From assembly GCF_001686985.1 (NCBI RefSeq), contig NZ_CP015318.1:5950001-6014000 (forward strand): DNA of 64,000 nucleotides, read 5' to 3'. The notes beneath the pieces are model-generated. The model was not told where the DNA came from. It was given only the letters and a program-made list of their open reading frames with translations, and did not search any database. A program made the translations under genes and the position numbers. Positions 27,931-37,232 of this stretch are shown here, in pieces; position 1 is the stretch's first letter, and every line of letters begins with the position of its first letter. The DNA comes from Mesorhizobium amorphae CCNWGS0123 (lineage in GTDB: Bacteria > Pseudomonadota > Alphaproteobacteria > Rhizobiales > Rhizobiaceae).

Positions 27931-28974
27931 ATGGCCAGCCGGGCCAAGGCGACGATACTCGACATTGCCCGGGAGGCGGGCGTGTCCAAATCGACGGTAT
28001 CGCTCGTGCTCCAGGGCAGCGGGCTGATCCGGCCTGAAACCGCGGTCAAGGTGCGCAAGGCGATCGAGGATGTCGGCTATGTCTACAACCGCGGCGCCGC
28101 CAATCTGCGCAAGGCCCACTCCAATGTCATCGGCATGGTCATCAACGATCTCACCAACCCCTTCTTCGCCGAACTGGCGGTCGGCATGGAACGTGTCTTC
28201 CAGTCGGCCGGAATCGTGCCCTTCATCGCCAACACGGCGGAGAACCCGGTGCGCCAGGAGGAGGTGCTGAAGTCGCTGATGGAACAGGGCGTCGCCGGGC
28301 TGATCGTGTCGCCGGCGCGCGGCACCACGCCGGGCGCTTTCCGCCGCCTGGAGACGGCAGGCCTGCCGGTCGTCTTCGCCATGCGCCGCTTGCCCGAAAG
28401 CCGCATCCCGGTGATCGCGCCCGACAATCATCGCGGTGCCTGGCTCGCCACCGCCCATCTGATCGGCAAGGGCCATCGCCGGCTGGCCTTCTTCGGCGGC
28501 TCCTCCGATCTGGTGGTCTATCACGAACGATTGGGCGGTTTCCGCGAGGCCTGTGAAACGCTGGGCATCGCCGCTGGTGACAGGCTGATCTTCGAAGGCG
28601 AGACCAGTCGCAAGGGCGGCATCGCCTGCATGGAGACAGCGCTCGCCATGGCCGCGCCGCCGACGGCGGCGCTGTGCTTCAACGACGCAGTCGCCTTCGG
28701 CGCCATGCTGGCGCTGCGCAAGCGCGGTCTTGAGCCGGGTGCGGATTTTGCCGTCGTCGGCTTCGACGACGTGGCCGAGGCCGAGCATTACATGCCGGCG
28801 CTGACCAGCGTCGCGGTGGACTCGGCAGGCCTCGGCGAGCGCGCCGCCCATGTCATGCTGAAGATGATCCAGTCGCGCACCACGCGCGCCGAGGATCATA
28901 TCGGCGCGGTCAATCTCGTCGTCAGGGACAGCTGCGGTCCCGATCGCCGCGCAGGAATGGGAGATGCGGCATGA
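27931..28974 (+). CDS. LacI-family transcriptional regulator
   Basis: The 347-residue protein has an N-terminal LacI helix-turn-helix (ILDIAREAGVSKSTVSLVLQ) and hinge helix (RKAHSNVIGMVI), followed by a periplasmic-binding-protein-like effector domain. A GGGAGG ribosome site precedes ATG 27931. It probably represses the divergent DUF993 gene and its own operon until a sugar or derived acid binds. Its stop overlaps the start of the oxidoreductase gene by 4 bp, linking it to the downstream catabolic genes. The effector is unknown. Confidence 0.92.
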   Translation: MASRAKATILDIAREAGVSKSTVSLVLQGSGLIRPETAVKVRKAIEDVGYVYNRGAANLRKAHSNVIGMVINDLTNPFFAELAVGMERVFQSAGIVPFIANTAENPVRQEEVLKSLMEQGVAGLIVSPARGTTPGAFRRLETAGLPVVFAMRRLPESRIPVIAPDNHRGAWLATAHLIGKGHRRLAFFGGSSDLVVYHERLGGFREACETLGIAAGDRLIFEGETSRKGGIACMETALAMAAPPTAALCFNDAVAFGAMLALRKRGLEPGADFAVVGFDDVAEAEHYMPALTSVAVDSAGLGERAAHVMLKMIQSRTTRAEDHIGAVNLVVRDSCGPDRRAGMGDAA

Positions 28975-29987
28975 GCGTCAGATGGGGTCTGATCGGCGCC
29001 AGCACGATCGCCAGGCAATTCATGATCGATGCCATCCGTGCACAGGTCGATGGCGAGATCGTTGCGGTGATGAGCTCCAGCCAGGAGCGCGCCGCGGCCT
29101 ATGCTGGCGAAAATGGAATTCCGGTCGCGGTGTCGACACTCGACGCACTGCTCAATGCCGACATCGACGCCGTCTACATCTCGACCACCAATGAATTGCA
29201 CCTCGAACAGGCGCTGGCAGCGATCAAGGCGGGCAAGCATGTGCTGTGCGAGAAGCCGCTGGCGCTGAGCAGCGCCGATGCGCGCAAGATGGTCGACGCC
29301 GCCAAGGCGGCTGGCGTCGTGCTCGGCACCAACCATCATCTGCGCAATGCCGGCTCGCACCGCGCCATGCGCGAAGCGATCGCCTCTGGCCGCATCGGCA
29401 AGCCGGTCGCCGCGCGCGTTTTTCACTCGGTCTATCTGCCCGAGAACCTGCAGGGATGGCGCATCACCAGGCCCGAGGCGGGCGGCGGCGTGGTGCTCGA
29501 TATCACCGTACACGACGCCGACACGCTGCGCTTCGTGCTCGGCGACGATCCGGTCGAGATTTCCGCCTTCACGCAATCGGCGGGCATGGCCAATGGCGGT
29601 CTGGAGGACGGAGCCATGTGCATCTGGCGCTTCAAGTCCGGCGTCATTGCCCAGTCGCATGAAGGCTTCACGACCAAGTTCGCCGGCACCGGCTTCGAGG
29701 TGCACGGTTCGGAAGGCTCGCTCTTCGCCAGCAACGTCATGACCCAGAAGCCGGTCGGCTCGGTGCTGCTGCGCACCGCAAAGGGCGAAGAAGAATTGAG
29801 CTTCGACCGCGAGGATCTCTACACGAGGTCGCTGCGCCAGTTCCATGCCGCCATCCACGGCGACGGCCAGCCATCCGCGACGGGTGAAGACGGCGTCTGG
29901 TCGCTGGCATCGGCCGAGGCAGCCTTGCAGTCCGCGAAATCAGGCAAGGCGGTCGCAATCGACCCGAAACTTGGGAGCGCCGCGTGA
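28971..29987 (+). CDS. Gfo/Idh/MocA-family NAD(P)-dependent oxidoreductase
   Basis: The 338-residue protein has an N-terminal Rossmann fold (MSVRWGLIGASTIARQF), the family's Glu-Lys-Pro motif (CEKPLALS) and a GTNHHLRNAGSHRAM segment leading to the substrate domain. The family oxidises sugars, inositols and their derivatives. It is translationally coupled to both neighbours through 4-bp overlaps. In this context it could oxidise the sugar imported by the downstream ABC transporter. Confidence 0.88.
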   Translation: MSVRWGLIGASTIARQFMIDAIRAQVDGEIVAVMSSSQERAAAYAGENGIPVAVSTLDALLNADIDAVYISTTNELHLEQALAAIKAGKHVLCEKPLALSSADARKMVDAAKAAGVVLGTNHHLRNAGSHRAMREAIASGRIGKPVAARVFHSVYLPENLQGWRITRPEAGGGVVLDITVHDADTLRFVLGDDPVEISAFTQSAGMANGGLEDGAMCIWRFKSGVIAQSHEGFTTKFAGTGFEVHGSEGSLFASNVMTQKPVGSVLLRTAKGEEELSFDREDLYTRSLRQFHAAIHGDGQPSATGEDGVWSLASAEAALQSAKSGKAVAIDPKLGSAA

Positions 29988-31585
29988 GCAAGGTCGTTTC
30001 CGCCGCGCAGGCCGCCAGCCTGATCAAGGACGGCATGGTCGTCTCTGTCTCGTCATCGAGCGGCCTTGGCTGCCCGGACGCGGTGCTTGCCGCGATCGGC
30101 GAGCGCTTCGAAACTGAGGGCCATCCGCAGAACATCACCACGCTGCATCCGATCGCCGCCGGCGACATGTACGGCATCAAGGGCATCGACCATCTCGCCA
30201 AGCCCGGCCTGTTGAAGCGCACCTTGTGCGGCTCCTACCCGTCAGGACCGTCGTCCTCCGAGCCGCCGCAGATCTGGAAGATGATCGGCGACAATTCGGT
30301 CGCTGCCTACAATGTGCCCTCCGGCATCCTCTTCGACATGCACCGCGAGGCCGCGGCCAAGCGCCCGGGCGTGCTGACCAAGGTCGGTCTCGACACCTTC
30401 ACCGACCCGCGCCACCAGGGCTGCGCCATGAACGCCGCCGCCAGCGAGCCGATCGTTTCGGTCGAGCAATTCGACGGCGAGGAATGGCTCTATTTCCGCG
30501 CGATCGTTCCGCATGTTTCGATCATCCGGGCCACGACCGCCGACGAGCGCGGCAACCTCACCTATGAGCATGAGGGCGCCTATCTCGGCGGCCTCGAGCA
30601 GGCTTTGGCCGCCCGCAACAATGGCGGCATCGTCATCGCGCAGGTCAAGCGCGTCGTCGAGAACGGCACGCTGAAGCCGCATGATGTGCGCGTGCCCGGC
30701 GTGCTGGTCGACCACATCGTCGTTGCGCCCGACCAGTTGCAGACGACGCTGACGCCTTACGACCCGGCAATCTCGGGTGAGATCTTCCGACCGCTGTCGA
30801 CCTTCCGCAATGCCGAGATGAACGTCCAGAAGGTGATCGCGCGGCGCGTCGCCATGGAATTGCGTGACGGCATGGCCGTCAACATCGGCTTCGGCATCTC
30901 GGCCAATGTGCCGCGCATCCTTCTGGAGGAAGGCCAGCACGGCAAGGTCACCTGGGTGATCGAACAGGGTGCGGTCGGCGGCGTGCCGCTGCTGGACTTC
31001 AAGTTCGGCTGCGCATCCAATGCCGAAGCGATCATGCCCTCGCCGCATCAGTTCATCTATTTCCAGGCCGGTGGTTTCGATGCCTCGCTGCTGTCCTTCC
31101 TGCAGATCGACCGCCATGGCTCGGTCAACGTCTCGAAGCTTTCGGCAAGGCCGCATGTCACCGCCGGCGCCGGCGGTTTTGTGGACATTACTGCCCGCGC
31201 GAAAAAGATCGTCTTCTCCGGCTTTTTCAATGCCGGGGCCAAACTCTCGCTGGCCGATGGCGGCATCCGCATCGACCAGGAGGGCAAGGTCAAGAAGGTG
31301 GTCGACGAGGTCGAGCACATCTCGTTCTCGGGAAAGCGCGCGGTCGCGCAGGGACAGGACATCACCTATGTCACCGAACGCTGCGTGATGAAGCTGACAC
31401 CGGACGGGTTGATGGTGACGGAACTTGCACCCGGCATCGACCTGGAACGCGATGTGCTGGCGCAGGCCGAGATCCCGCTCGGCATCGCCAACGACCTCAA
31501 GGTGATACCGTCCGCACTCTATCAGGATCGGCCGATCGGCCTGTCGCTTAATGGCGGCGCCTCGCTCGGAGGCACGCATGGCTGA
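29984..31585 (+). CDS. Acyl-CoA:acetate/propionate CoA-transferase-like protein (fused subunits)
   Basis: The 533-residue protein has both halves of a family I CoA-transferase in one chain, as in propionate CoA-transferase. The N-terminal half carries SSGLGCPDAVL and GIKGIDHLAKPG. The C-terminal half has WVIEQGAVGGVPL, whose Glu is the expected catalytic residue that forms the glutamyl-CoA thioester. It likely moves CoA onto an organic acid made in the pathway. It overlaps the preceding gene by 4 bp and the next by 8 bp. Confidence 0.88.
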   Translation: MSKVVSAAQAASLIKDGMVVSVSSSSGLGCPDAVLAAIGERFETEGHPQNITTLHPIAAGDMYGIKGIDHLAKPGLLKRTLCGSYPSGPSSSEPPQIWKMIGDNSVAAYNVPSGILFDMHREAAAKRPGVLTKVGLDTFTDPRHQGCAMNAAASEPIVSVEQFDGEEWLYFRAIVPHVSIIRATTADERGNLTYEHEGAYLGGLEQALAARNNGGIVIAQVKRVVENGTLKPHDVRVPGVLVDHIVVAPDQLQTTLTPYDPAISGEIFRPLSTFRNAEMNVQKVIARRVAMELRDGMAVNIGFGISANVPRILLEEGQHGKVTWVIEQGAVGGVPLLDFKFGCASNAEAIMPSPHQFIYFQAGGFDASLLSFLQIDRHGSVNVSKLSARPHVTAGAGGFVDITARAKKIVFSGFFNAGAKLSLADGGIRIDQEGKVKKVVDEVEHISFSGKRAVAQGQDITYVTERCVMKLTPDGLMVTELAPGIDLERDVLAQAEIPLGIANDLKVIPSALYQDRPIGLSLNGGASLGGTHG

Positions 31586-32354
31586 GCATCTTGTCACCTT
31601 CGAGCAGGACGGCGCCATCGGCATCGTCACGCTGCGCCGGCCGGAGAAATTCAACGCGCTCGATATCCCGATGCTGCGGGCGCTGGAAACGGCGCTCGAC
31701 GAGGCTGAGATAGCCGAGGGTGTGCGTGTCGTACTCGTCCGTGGCGAAGGCAAGGGCTTTTGTGCCGGCGGCGATGTCGAGGCCTGGGCGCAAATGAGCG
31801 CCGCCGATTTCCAGGTGCAATGGGTCCGCTACGGCCACCGCGTCTTCGACCGGCTGGCGCGGCTGCGGCAGCCGACCATCGCGGTGCTGTCCGGCCATGC
31901 GCTGGGCGGTGGGCTGGAACTGGCGGTCGCCTGCGACTTCCGCGTCGCGGAAACGCAGGTGAAGCTTGGCTTCCCTGAGACTTCGATCGGCGTCGTTCCC
32001 GGCTGGTCCGGCACGCAGCGCGCCGTGCGCCGCTTCGGCGCGCAGACGGTGCGGCGCATGGCGCTCGGCGGCGAGGTTTTTCTCGCCTCTGACGCACTCG
32101 CTTTGGGCATTGTCGATAGAGTTGTCGAGACTGGCAAGGCGTTCGATGAGGCCAAGGCCTGGGCGGAAAAGATCGCCGAGCGCGGGCCGTTGGCGACTGA
32201 GGCCGCCAAGCTGATGATCGCGGTAGCCGAGGGCGAGGAAAGCGCTGCCGCGACAGAAGCGCTGGCCAGCGGCTTCATCGCCTTGACGGGCGACCTCAAG
32301 GCCGGCGTCGGCGCCTTCAAGACCAAGCAGAAGCCAGCCTTTTCGCGATCCTAG
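31578..32354 (+). CDS. Enoyl-CoA hydratase/isomerase family protein
   Basis: The 258-residue crotonase-fold protein from ATG 31578 (MAEHLVTFEQ) has the CoA-binding GEGKGFCAGGDVEAW oxyanion segment and the second GHALGGGLELAVACDFRVA motif. A FPETSIGVVPGWSGTQ stretch has Glu in the usual catalytic position. It acts on acyl-CoA thioesters, consistent with the CoA-transferase next to it. The upstream in-frame ATG at 31551 overlaps more of that gene. The substrate is unknown. Confidence 0.88.
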   Translation: MAEHLVTFEQDGAIGIVTLRRPEKFNALDIPMLRALETALDEAEIAEGVRVVLVRGEGKGFCAGGDVEAWAQMSAADFQVQWVRYGHRVFDRLARLRQPTIAVLSGHALGGGLELAVACDFRVAETQVKLGFPETSIGVVPGWSGTQRAVRRFGAQTVRRMALGGEVFLASDALALGIVDRVVETGKAFDEAKAWAEKIAERGPLATEAAKLMIAVAEGEESAAATEALASGFIALTGDLKAGVGAFKTKQKPAFSRS

Positions 32355-32371
32355 ACAAGAGTGGAAATCCT

Positions 32372-33883
32372 ATGAACGCGCCCCTCAACATCGCCATGCC
32401 CGTCGAGGCTTCCGCAGCGCCAAAAACCTACCAGCTGCTGATCGACGGCAAGCATGTCGAATCCCGCGACGGGCGCACGCTTGAGCGCAGCAGCCCCGGC
32501 CACGGCTTCACCGTTTCGCGCTATGCGCAGGCCGGCGAGGCGGAAGTCGAGGCGGCGGTCCAGGCCGCGCACAACGCCTTCGAGACCGGCCCATGGCCGC
32601 GCATGAAGGCAACCGAGCGCGCCGCGATCCTGCTCAAGGCCGCCGACCTGATCGAGGCACAGCTGGAGGACATCGCCCGGCTCGATGCGCTGGAATCCGG
32701 CAAGCCGATCGCCCAGGCGCGCGGCGAGATCGGCGGCGCCGTCGACATCTGGCGCTATGCCGCCGCGCTTGCCCGCACGCTGCACGGCGAGAGCTACGCC
32801 AATCTCGGTGACGCCATGCTGGGTGTGGTGCTGCGCGAGCCGATTGGCGTCGTCTCGATCATCACGCCATGGAATTTCCCCTTCCTCATCGTCAGCCAGA
32901 AACTGCCCTTCGCGCTCGCCGCCGGCTGTACGGCGGTGGTCAAGCCGAGCGAGATGACCTCGGCCTCGACCTTCGTTCTCGGCGATATCCTGATGCAGGC
33001 GGGCCTGCCAAATGGTGTCGTCAACATCCTTGCCGGTCTCGGCGGCGATGTCGGCGCGCCGATGGTCAGCCATCCATTGGTCGAGATGGTCTCCTTCACC
33101 GGCTCCACCCGCGTCGGCAAGATGACCATGGCCTCGGCCGCCAGTTCGCTGAAGAAAGTGTCGATGGAACTAGGCGGCAAGAACGGCCAGATCGTCTTCC
33201 CCGATGCCGACCTCACAGCTGCCGCCGACGCAGCCGTATTCGGCGGCTTCTTCAACGCTGGCGAATGCTGCAACGCGGGTAGCCGGTTGATCGTCCATAA
33301 AGCGATCGCCGACGACTTCCTCTTGGCGGTCAAGGCGCTCACCGCCAAGGTGACCGTTGGCGATCCGCTCGATGACCGCACCAAGGTCGGCGCCATGATC
33401 TCGTCCGACCATCTCACCAAGGTAGCCGGCTATGTAACGGCGGCGGCAAGCGACGGCAGCAGCGTCTACAGCGGCGGCAAGCAGCTGGCGTCCAATGCCG
33501 GCCAATACCTTGACCCAACCATCATTCGCGACGTGACCGAGGACATGGCGATCGCGCGCGAGGAAGTGTTCGGCCCGGTGCTTTCCGTGCTGACTTTTGA
33601 ATCGATTGAAAAGGCGTTGCACATCGCCAACAACACGCCCTATGGTTTGTCGGCAGGCGTGTGGAGTGCCAGCATCGACACCTGCATGTTGGTGGCGCGG
33701 AATGTGCGTTCGGGGACCGTTTGGGTGAACACGTTCATGGAAGGTTATCCCGAACTGCCTTTCGGCGGCTACAAGCAGTCCGGTCTCGGACGCGAACTCG
33801 GCAAACGTGCCGTCGAGGACTATACCGAGGAAAAGACAATCCAGTTTCATCGCGGCCAGCGCACCGGATGGTGGGTCGGCTGA
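32372..33883 (+). CDS. Aldehyde dehydrogenase (NAD-dependent)
   Basis: The 503-residue protein has the ALDH superfamily layout: NAD-binding ITPWNFPFLIVSQ, general base Glu in MELGGKN, and nucleophile Cys in FFNAGECCNAGSRL. It also has EEVFGPVLSVL and, near the end, PFGGYKQSGLGRELG. It oxidises an aldehyde intermediate to an acid. It starts 18 bp after the hydratase gene, so it is in the same operon. The precise aldehyde cannot be told. Confidence 0.93.
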   Translation: MNAPLNIAMPVEASAAPKTYQLLIDGKHVESRDGRTLERSSPGHGFTVSRYAQAGEAEVEAAVQAAHNAFETGPWPRMKATERAAILLKAADLIEAQLEDIARLDALESGKPIAQARGEIGGAVDIWRYAAALARTLHGESYANLGDAMLGVVLREPIGVVSIITPWNFPFLIVSQKLPFALAAGCTAVVKPSEMTSASTFVLGDILMQAGLPNGVVNILAGLGGDVGAPMVSHPLVEMVSFTGSTRVGKMTMASAASSLKKVSMELGGKNGQIVFPDADLTAAADAAVFGGFFNAGECCNAGSRLIVHKAIADDFLLAVKALTAKVTVGDPLDDRTKVGAMISSDHLTKVAGYVTAAASDGSSVYSGGKQLASNAGQYLDPTIIRDVTEDMAIAREEVFGPVLSVLTFESIEKALHIANNTPYGLSAGVWSASIDTCMLVARNVRSGTVWVNTFMEGYPELPFGGYKQSGLGRELGKRAVEDYTEEKTIQFHRGQRTGWWVG

Positions 33884-33941
33884 GTTGGGAGACCCCGGCG
33901 GACATCCGCCGGTTATGTGCATGCAACAAGGGAGGAAGTAC

Positions 33942-35195
33942 ATGTTGCGCAAACTGCTTATCGGAACGGCTCTAGCGTCGAGCTTTGTGTTCTCGGCGCA
34001 TGCCGAGGACGTCAAGGAAGTGCAGATGCTGCATTGGTGGACGTCGGGCGGCGAAGCGGCTGCTCTGAACGTCCTCAAGGAGGATCTATCCAAGGAAGGC
34101 TTTGCCTGGAAGGACGTGCCGGTGGCCGGTGGTGGCGGCGACGCTGCCATGACCGCGCTGAAGGCCATGGTCGCGGCCGGCAATTACCCGACCGCCTCGC
34201 AGATGCTCGGCTACACCGTGCTCGACTATGCTGCCGCCGGCGTCATGGGCGACCTGACCGAGACCGCGAAGAAGGAAGGCTGGGACAAGTCCGTTCCGGC
34301 GGCCCTGCAGAAATTCTCGGTCTATGACGGCAAATGGGTCGCGGCTCCGGTCAATGTCCATTCGGTCAACTGGTTGTGGATCAACAAGGCGGTGATGGAC
34401 AAGATCGGCGGCACCGAGCCGAAGACCTTCGACGACTTCGTGGCCCTGCTCGACAAGGCCAAGGCAGGCGGCGTCATCCCGCTCGCGCTCGGCGGCCAGA
34501 ACTGGCAGGAAGCCACCATGTTCGACTCGGTCGTACTGTCGACCGGCGGACCGGAGTTCTACAAGAAGGCCTTCAACGACCTCGATGAGGAATCGCTGAA
34601 GTCCGACACGATGAAGAAGTCGTTCGACAACCTCGCCAAGCTGGTCACCTATGTCGACCCGAACTTCTCGGGCCGTGACTGGAACCTCGCCACCGCCATG
34701 GTCATCAAGGGCGATGCGCTGGTTCAGGTCATGGGCGACTGGGCCAAGGGCGAGTTCAACGCCGCCAAGAAGACCCCGGGCACCGACTTCCTGTGCTATC
34801 GCTTCCCGGGCACCGACGGCAGCGTGATCTACAACTCCGACATGTTCGGCATGTTCAACGTTCCGGATGACCGCAAGGCCGCCCAGGTCGCGTTGGCCAC
34901 CGCCACGCTGTCGAAGAGCTTCCAGTCGGCCTTCAACGTCGTCAAGGGTTCGGTTCCGGCCCGCACCGACGTGCCTGACACCGACTTCGACGCTTGCGGC
35001 AAGAAGGGCATCGCCGACCTGAAGGCCGCCAACGAGGGCGGCACGCTGTTCGGCTCGCTGGCCCAGGGCTATGGCGCCCCGCCTGCAGTCGCCAATGCCT
35101 ACAAGGACGTCGTCTCGAAATTCGTCCACGGTCAGATCAAGACCTCGGACGAGGCCGTGACCGAGCTGGTCAAGGCGATCGACGACGCGAAGTAA
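33942..35195 (+). CDS. ABC sugar transporter, periplasmic substrate-binding protein
   Basis: The 417-residue protein starts at ATG 33942 after GGAGG. It has a signal peptide (MLRKLLIGTALASSFVFSAHA, cut near residue 21), followed by the family 1 sugar-binding fold with VQMLHWWTSGGEAAAL. It is the periplasmic receptor of the sugar importer encoded by the next three genes. A strong stem-loop after it probably stabilises its own mRNA segment relative to the permeases. Confidence 0.93.
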   Translation: MLRKLLIGTALASSFVFSAHAEDVKEVQMLHWWTSGGEAAALNVLKEDLSKEGFAWKDVPVAGGGGDAAMTALKAMVAAGNYPTASQMLGYTVLDYAAAGVMGDLTETAKKEGWDKSVPAALQKFSVYDGKWVAAPVNVHSVNWLWINKAVMDKIGGTEPKTFDDFVALLDKAKAGGVIPLALGGQNWQEATMFDSVVLSTGGPEFYKKAFNDLDEESLKSDTMKKSFDNLAKLVTYVDPNFSGRDWNLATAMVIKGDALVQVMGDWAKGEFNAAKKTPGTDFLCYRFPGTDGSVIYNSDMFGMFNVPDDRKAAQVALATATLSKSFQSAFNVVKGSVPARTDVPDTDFDACGKKGIADLKAANEGGTLFGSLAQGYGAPPAVANAYKDVVSKFVHGQIKTSDEAVTELVKAIDDAK

Positions 35196-35216
35196 GGCGT
35201 TCGTCACCTGAAAGCA

Positions 35217-35240
35217 CCTTCCCCGCGCAAGCGGGGAAGG
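35217..35240 (+). promoter_or_regulatory. Stem-loop between binding-protein and permease genes
   Basis: A perfect 10-bp stem (CCTTCCCCGC/GCGGGGAAGG) is closed by a GCAA tetraloop 22 bp after the binding-protein stop codon. No T-run follows, so it is more likely an mRNA 3' stabilising or attenuating element than a full terminator. Confidence 0.7.
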
Positions 35241-35327
35241 TCCACCTTGATGCAGGGTTTGAGGCTGCTTTGATCGGTGCATTCGGGCGCCGGCGAGCCT
35301 CCGCACGAACCGGTACTGGATGAGCCA

Positions 35328-36287
35328 ATGAGCACGGTCGCCGAAACCAAGATCAAGCTGACACCGGAGCACAACGCACGTCCGAGCGCCTCGGTGCGCT
35401 CGCGGCTGCAGGACGCTTTGCCGAAGATCGTGCTGGCGCCGAGCTTCGCCGCAACCGTCATCTTCGTCTACGGCTTCATCCTGTGGACGATCTATCTGTC
35501 CTTCACCAATTCCAAGACCTTCCCGTCCTACGCCATCACCGGACCGCGCGCCTATCAGCGGCTGTGGCGCTGGACCTTCGAGAGCGACCCGCCGTCGAGC
35601 TGGTACACCTCGATCACCAATATGGGCATTTTCGGTTTCCTCTACATCTTCATCTGCCTGGCGCTCGGCCTGTTCCTTGCCATCCTGCTCGACCAGAAGA
35701 TCCGCGGCGAAGGCGTACTGAGGCCGATCTATCTTTACCCAATGGCGCTGTCCTTCATCGTCACCGGAGTCGCCTGGAAATGGTTCCTCGATCCCGGCCT
35801 CGGCCTCGAGCAGACGCTGCATCAATGGGGCTGGACGAGCTTCCATTTCGACTGGATCAAGAACAAGGATTTCGTCATCTACACGGTGGTCATCGCCGGC
35901 GTCTGGCAGGCTTCCGGCTTCATCATGGCGATGTTCCTGGCCGGCCTGCGCGGCATCGACGGCGAGATCATGAAGGCGGCGCAGATCGACGGCGCCACCA
36001 CCTTCCAGCTCTATCGCCGCATCGTCATTCCGCTGCTCAGGCCGGTGTTCCTGTCGGCCTTCATCGTGCTCGCGCACCTCGCCATCAAGTCCTACGATCT
36101 TGTGGTGGCGCTGACCAGCGGCGGGCCGGGCGGCTCGGCCTGGCTACCGTCGAACTTCATGTATGAGTTCACCTTCAAACGCAACGAGATGGCGGTCGGT
36201 TCGGCCAGCGCCGTGATCATGCTGATGACCATCACCGCGATCATCGTGCCCTATCTCTATTCCGAACTCAGGGAGAGACCGCGATGA
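35328..36287 (+). CDS. ABC sugar transporter permease, MalF/UgpA type
   Basis: The 319-residue membrane protein has six predicted segments and the EAA loop (DGATTFQLYRRIVIPLLRP) for contact with the ATPase. The start ATG at 35328 (MSTVAETKIK) is chosen over 35277 because the added residues are not conserved in type. It overlaps the second permease by 4 bp. Confidence 0.92.
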   Translation: MSTVAETKIKLTPEHNARPSASVRSRLQDALPKIVLAPSFAATVIFVYGFILWTIYLSFTNSKTFPSYAITGPRAYQRLWRWTFESDPPSSWYTSITNMGIFGFLYIFICLALGLFLAILLDQKIRGEGVLRPIYLYPMALSFIVTGVAWKWFLDPGLGLEQTLHQWGWTSFHFDWIKNKDFVIYTVVIAGVWQASGFIMAMFLAGLRGIDGEIMKAAQIDGATTFQLYRRIVIPLLRPVFLSAFIVLAHLAIKSYDLVVALTSGGPGGSAWLPSNFMYEFTFKRNEMAVGSASAVIMLMTITAIIVPYLYSELRERPR

Positions 36288-37228
36288 GCGCCGTCACCTC
36301 ACCTGCCCGCGAGGCCAGCACCGGCATCAGCGCCAGGACCGTCAACCGCATCGTCATCTACGGCCTGCTGGCGCTGTTCGCGCTGTTCTACCTGATGCCG
36401 CTGTTCGTCATGCTGGTCACCTCGTTCAAGACCATGGACGAGATCCAGAACGGCAACATGCTGGCGCTGCCGCAATCGCCGACCCTCGAACCATGGTTCA
36501 AGGCCTGGGGCGAGACCTGCGTCGGCCTGACCTGCGCCGGCATCAAAGGTTACTTCTGGAACTCCATCAAGATGGTGGTCCCGGCGGTGCTGATCTCGAC
36601 CCTGCTCGGCGCGCTCAACGGCTATGTGCTGACCAAGTGGCGCTTTCGCGGCCACACGCTGGTTTTCGGGCTGATGCTGTTCGCCTGCTTCATCCCGTTC
36701 CAGTCGGTGCTGCTGCCGATGGCGACCATTCTTGGCAGCCTAGGTCGTTTCGGCGTGACGTTGCAGAATTCGACCGGTTTCTCCTTCGGCCTGGGCAATC
36801 CGACCGTCAACCTCGTCTTCGTCCACGTCGTCTATGGCCTCGGTTTCACCACGCTGTTCTTCCGCAACTATTACGAGGCTTTTCCGACCGAACTGATCAA
36901 GGCGGCGCAGGTCGACGGCGCCTCCTTCTTCCAGATCTTCCGGCGCATCATGCTGCCGAACTCGATGCCGATCTTTGTCGTCACCGTCATCTACCAGTTC
37001 ACCAACATCTGGAACGACTTCCTGTTCGCCTCCGCCTATGCCGGCACCGGCGACGCGATGCCGATGACGGTGGCGCTGAACAACGTCGTCAACACCTCGA
37101 CCGGCGTCGTCGAATACAATGTCAACATGGCGGCGGCGATGATCGCCGCACTGCCCACCCTTCTCGTCTACGTCGTCGCCGGCCGCTACTTCGTGCGCGG
37201 GCTGATGGCCGGCGCGGTCAAAGGATAA
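36284..37228 (+). CDS. ABC sugar transporter permease, MalG/UgpE type
   Basis: The 314-residue protein has six membrane segments and the EAA motif (DGASFFQIFRRIMLPNSMP). Its start overlaps the preceding permease stop by 4 bp and the ATPase gene follows after 4 bp, showing tight operon organisation of the importer. Confidence 0.92.
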   Translation: MSAVTSPAREASTGISARTVNRIVIYGLLALFALFYLMPLFVMLVTSFKTMDEIQNGNMLALPQSPTLEPWFKAWGETCVGLTCAGIKGYFWNSIKMVVPAVLISTLLGALNGYVLTKWRFRGHTLVFGLMLFACFIPFQSVLLPMATILGSLGRFGVTLQNSTGFSFGLGNPTVNLVFVHVVYGLGFTTLFFRNYYEAFPTELIKAAQVDGASFFQIFRRIMLPNSMPIFVVTVIYQFTNIWNDFLFASAYAGTGDAMPMTVALNNVVNTSTGVVEYNVNMAAAMIAALPTLLVYVVAGRYFVRGLMAGAVKG

Positions 37229-37232
37229 TCTG

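Noticed and set aside
34086..36077. 663-residue minus-strand frame over the sugar ABC transporter genes
   Set aside because: It is antisense to two well-supported genes and its residues are rich in Arg, Asp and His as expected of a shadow frame.
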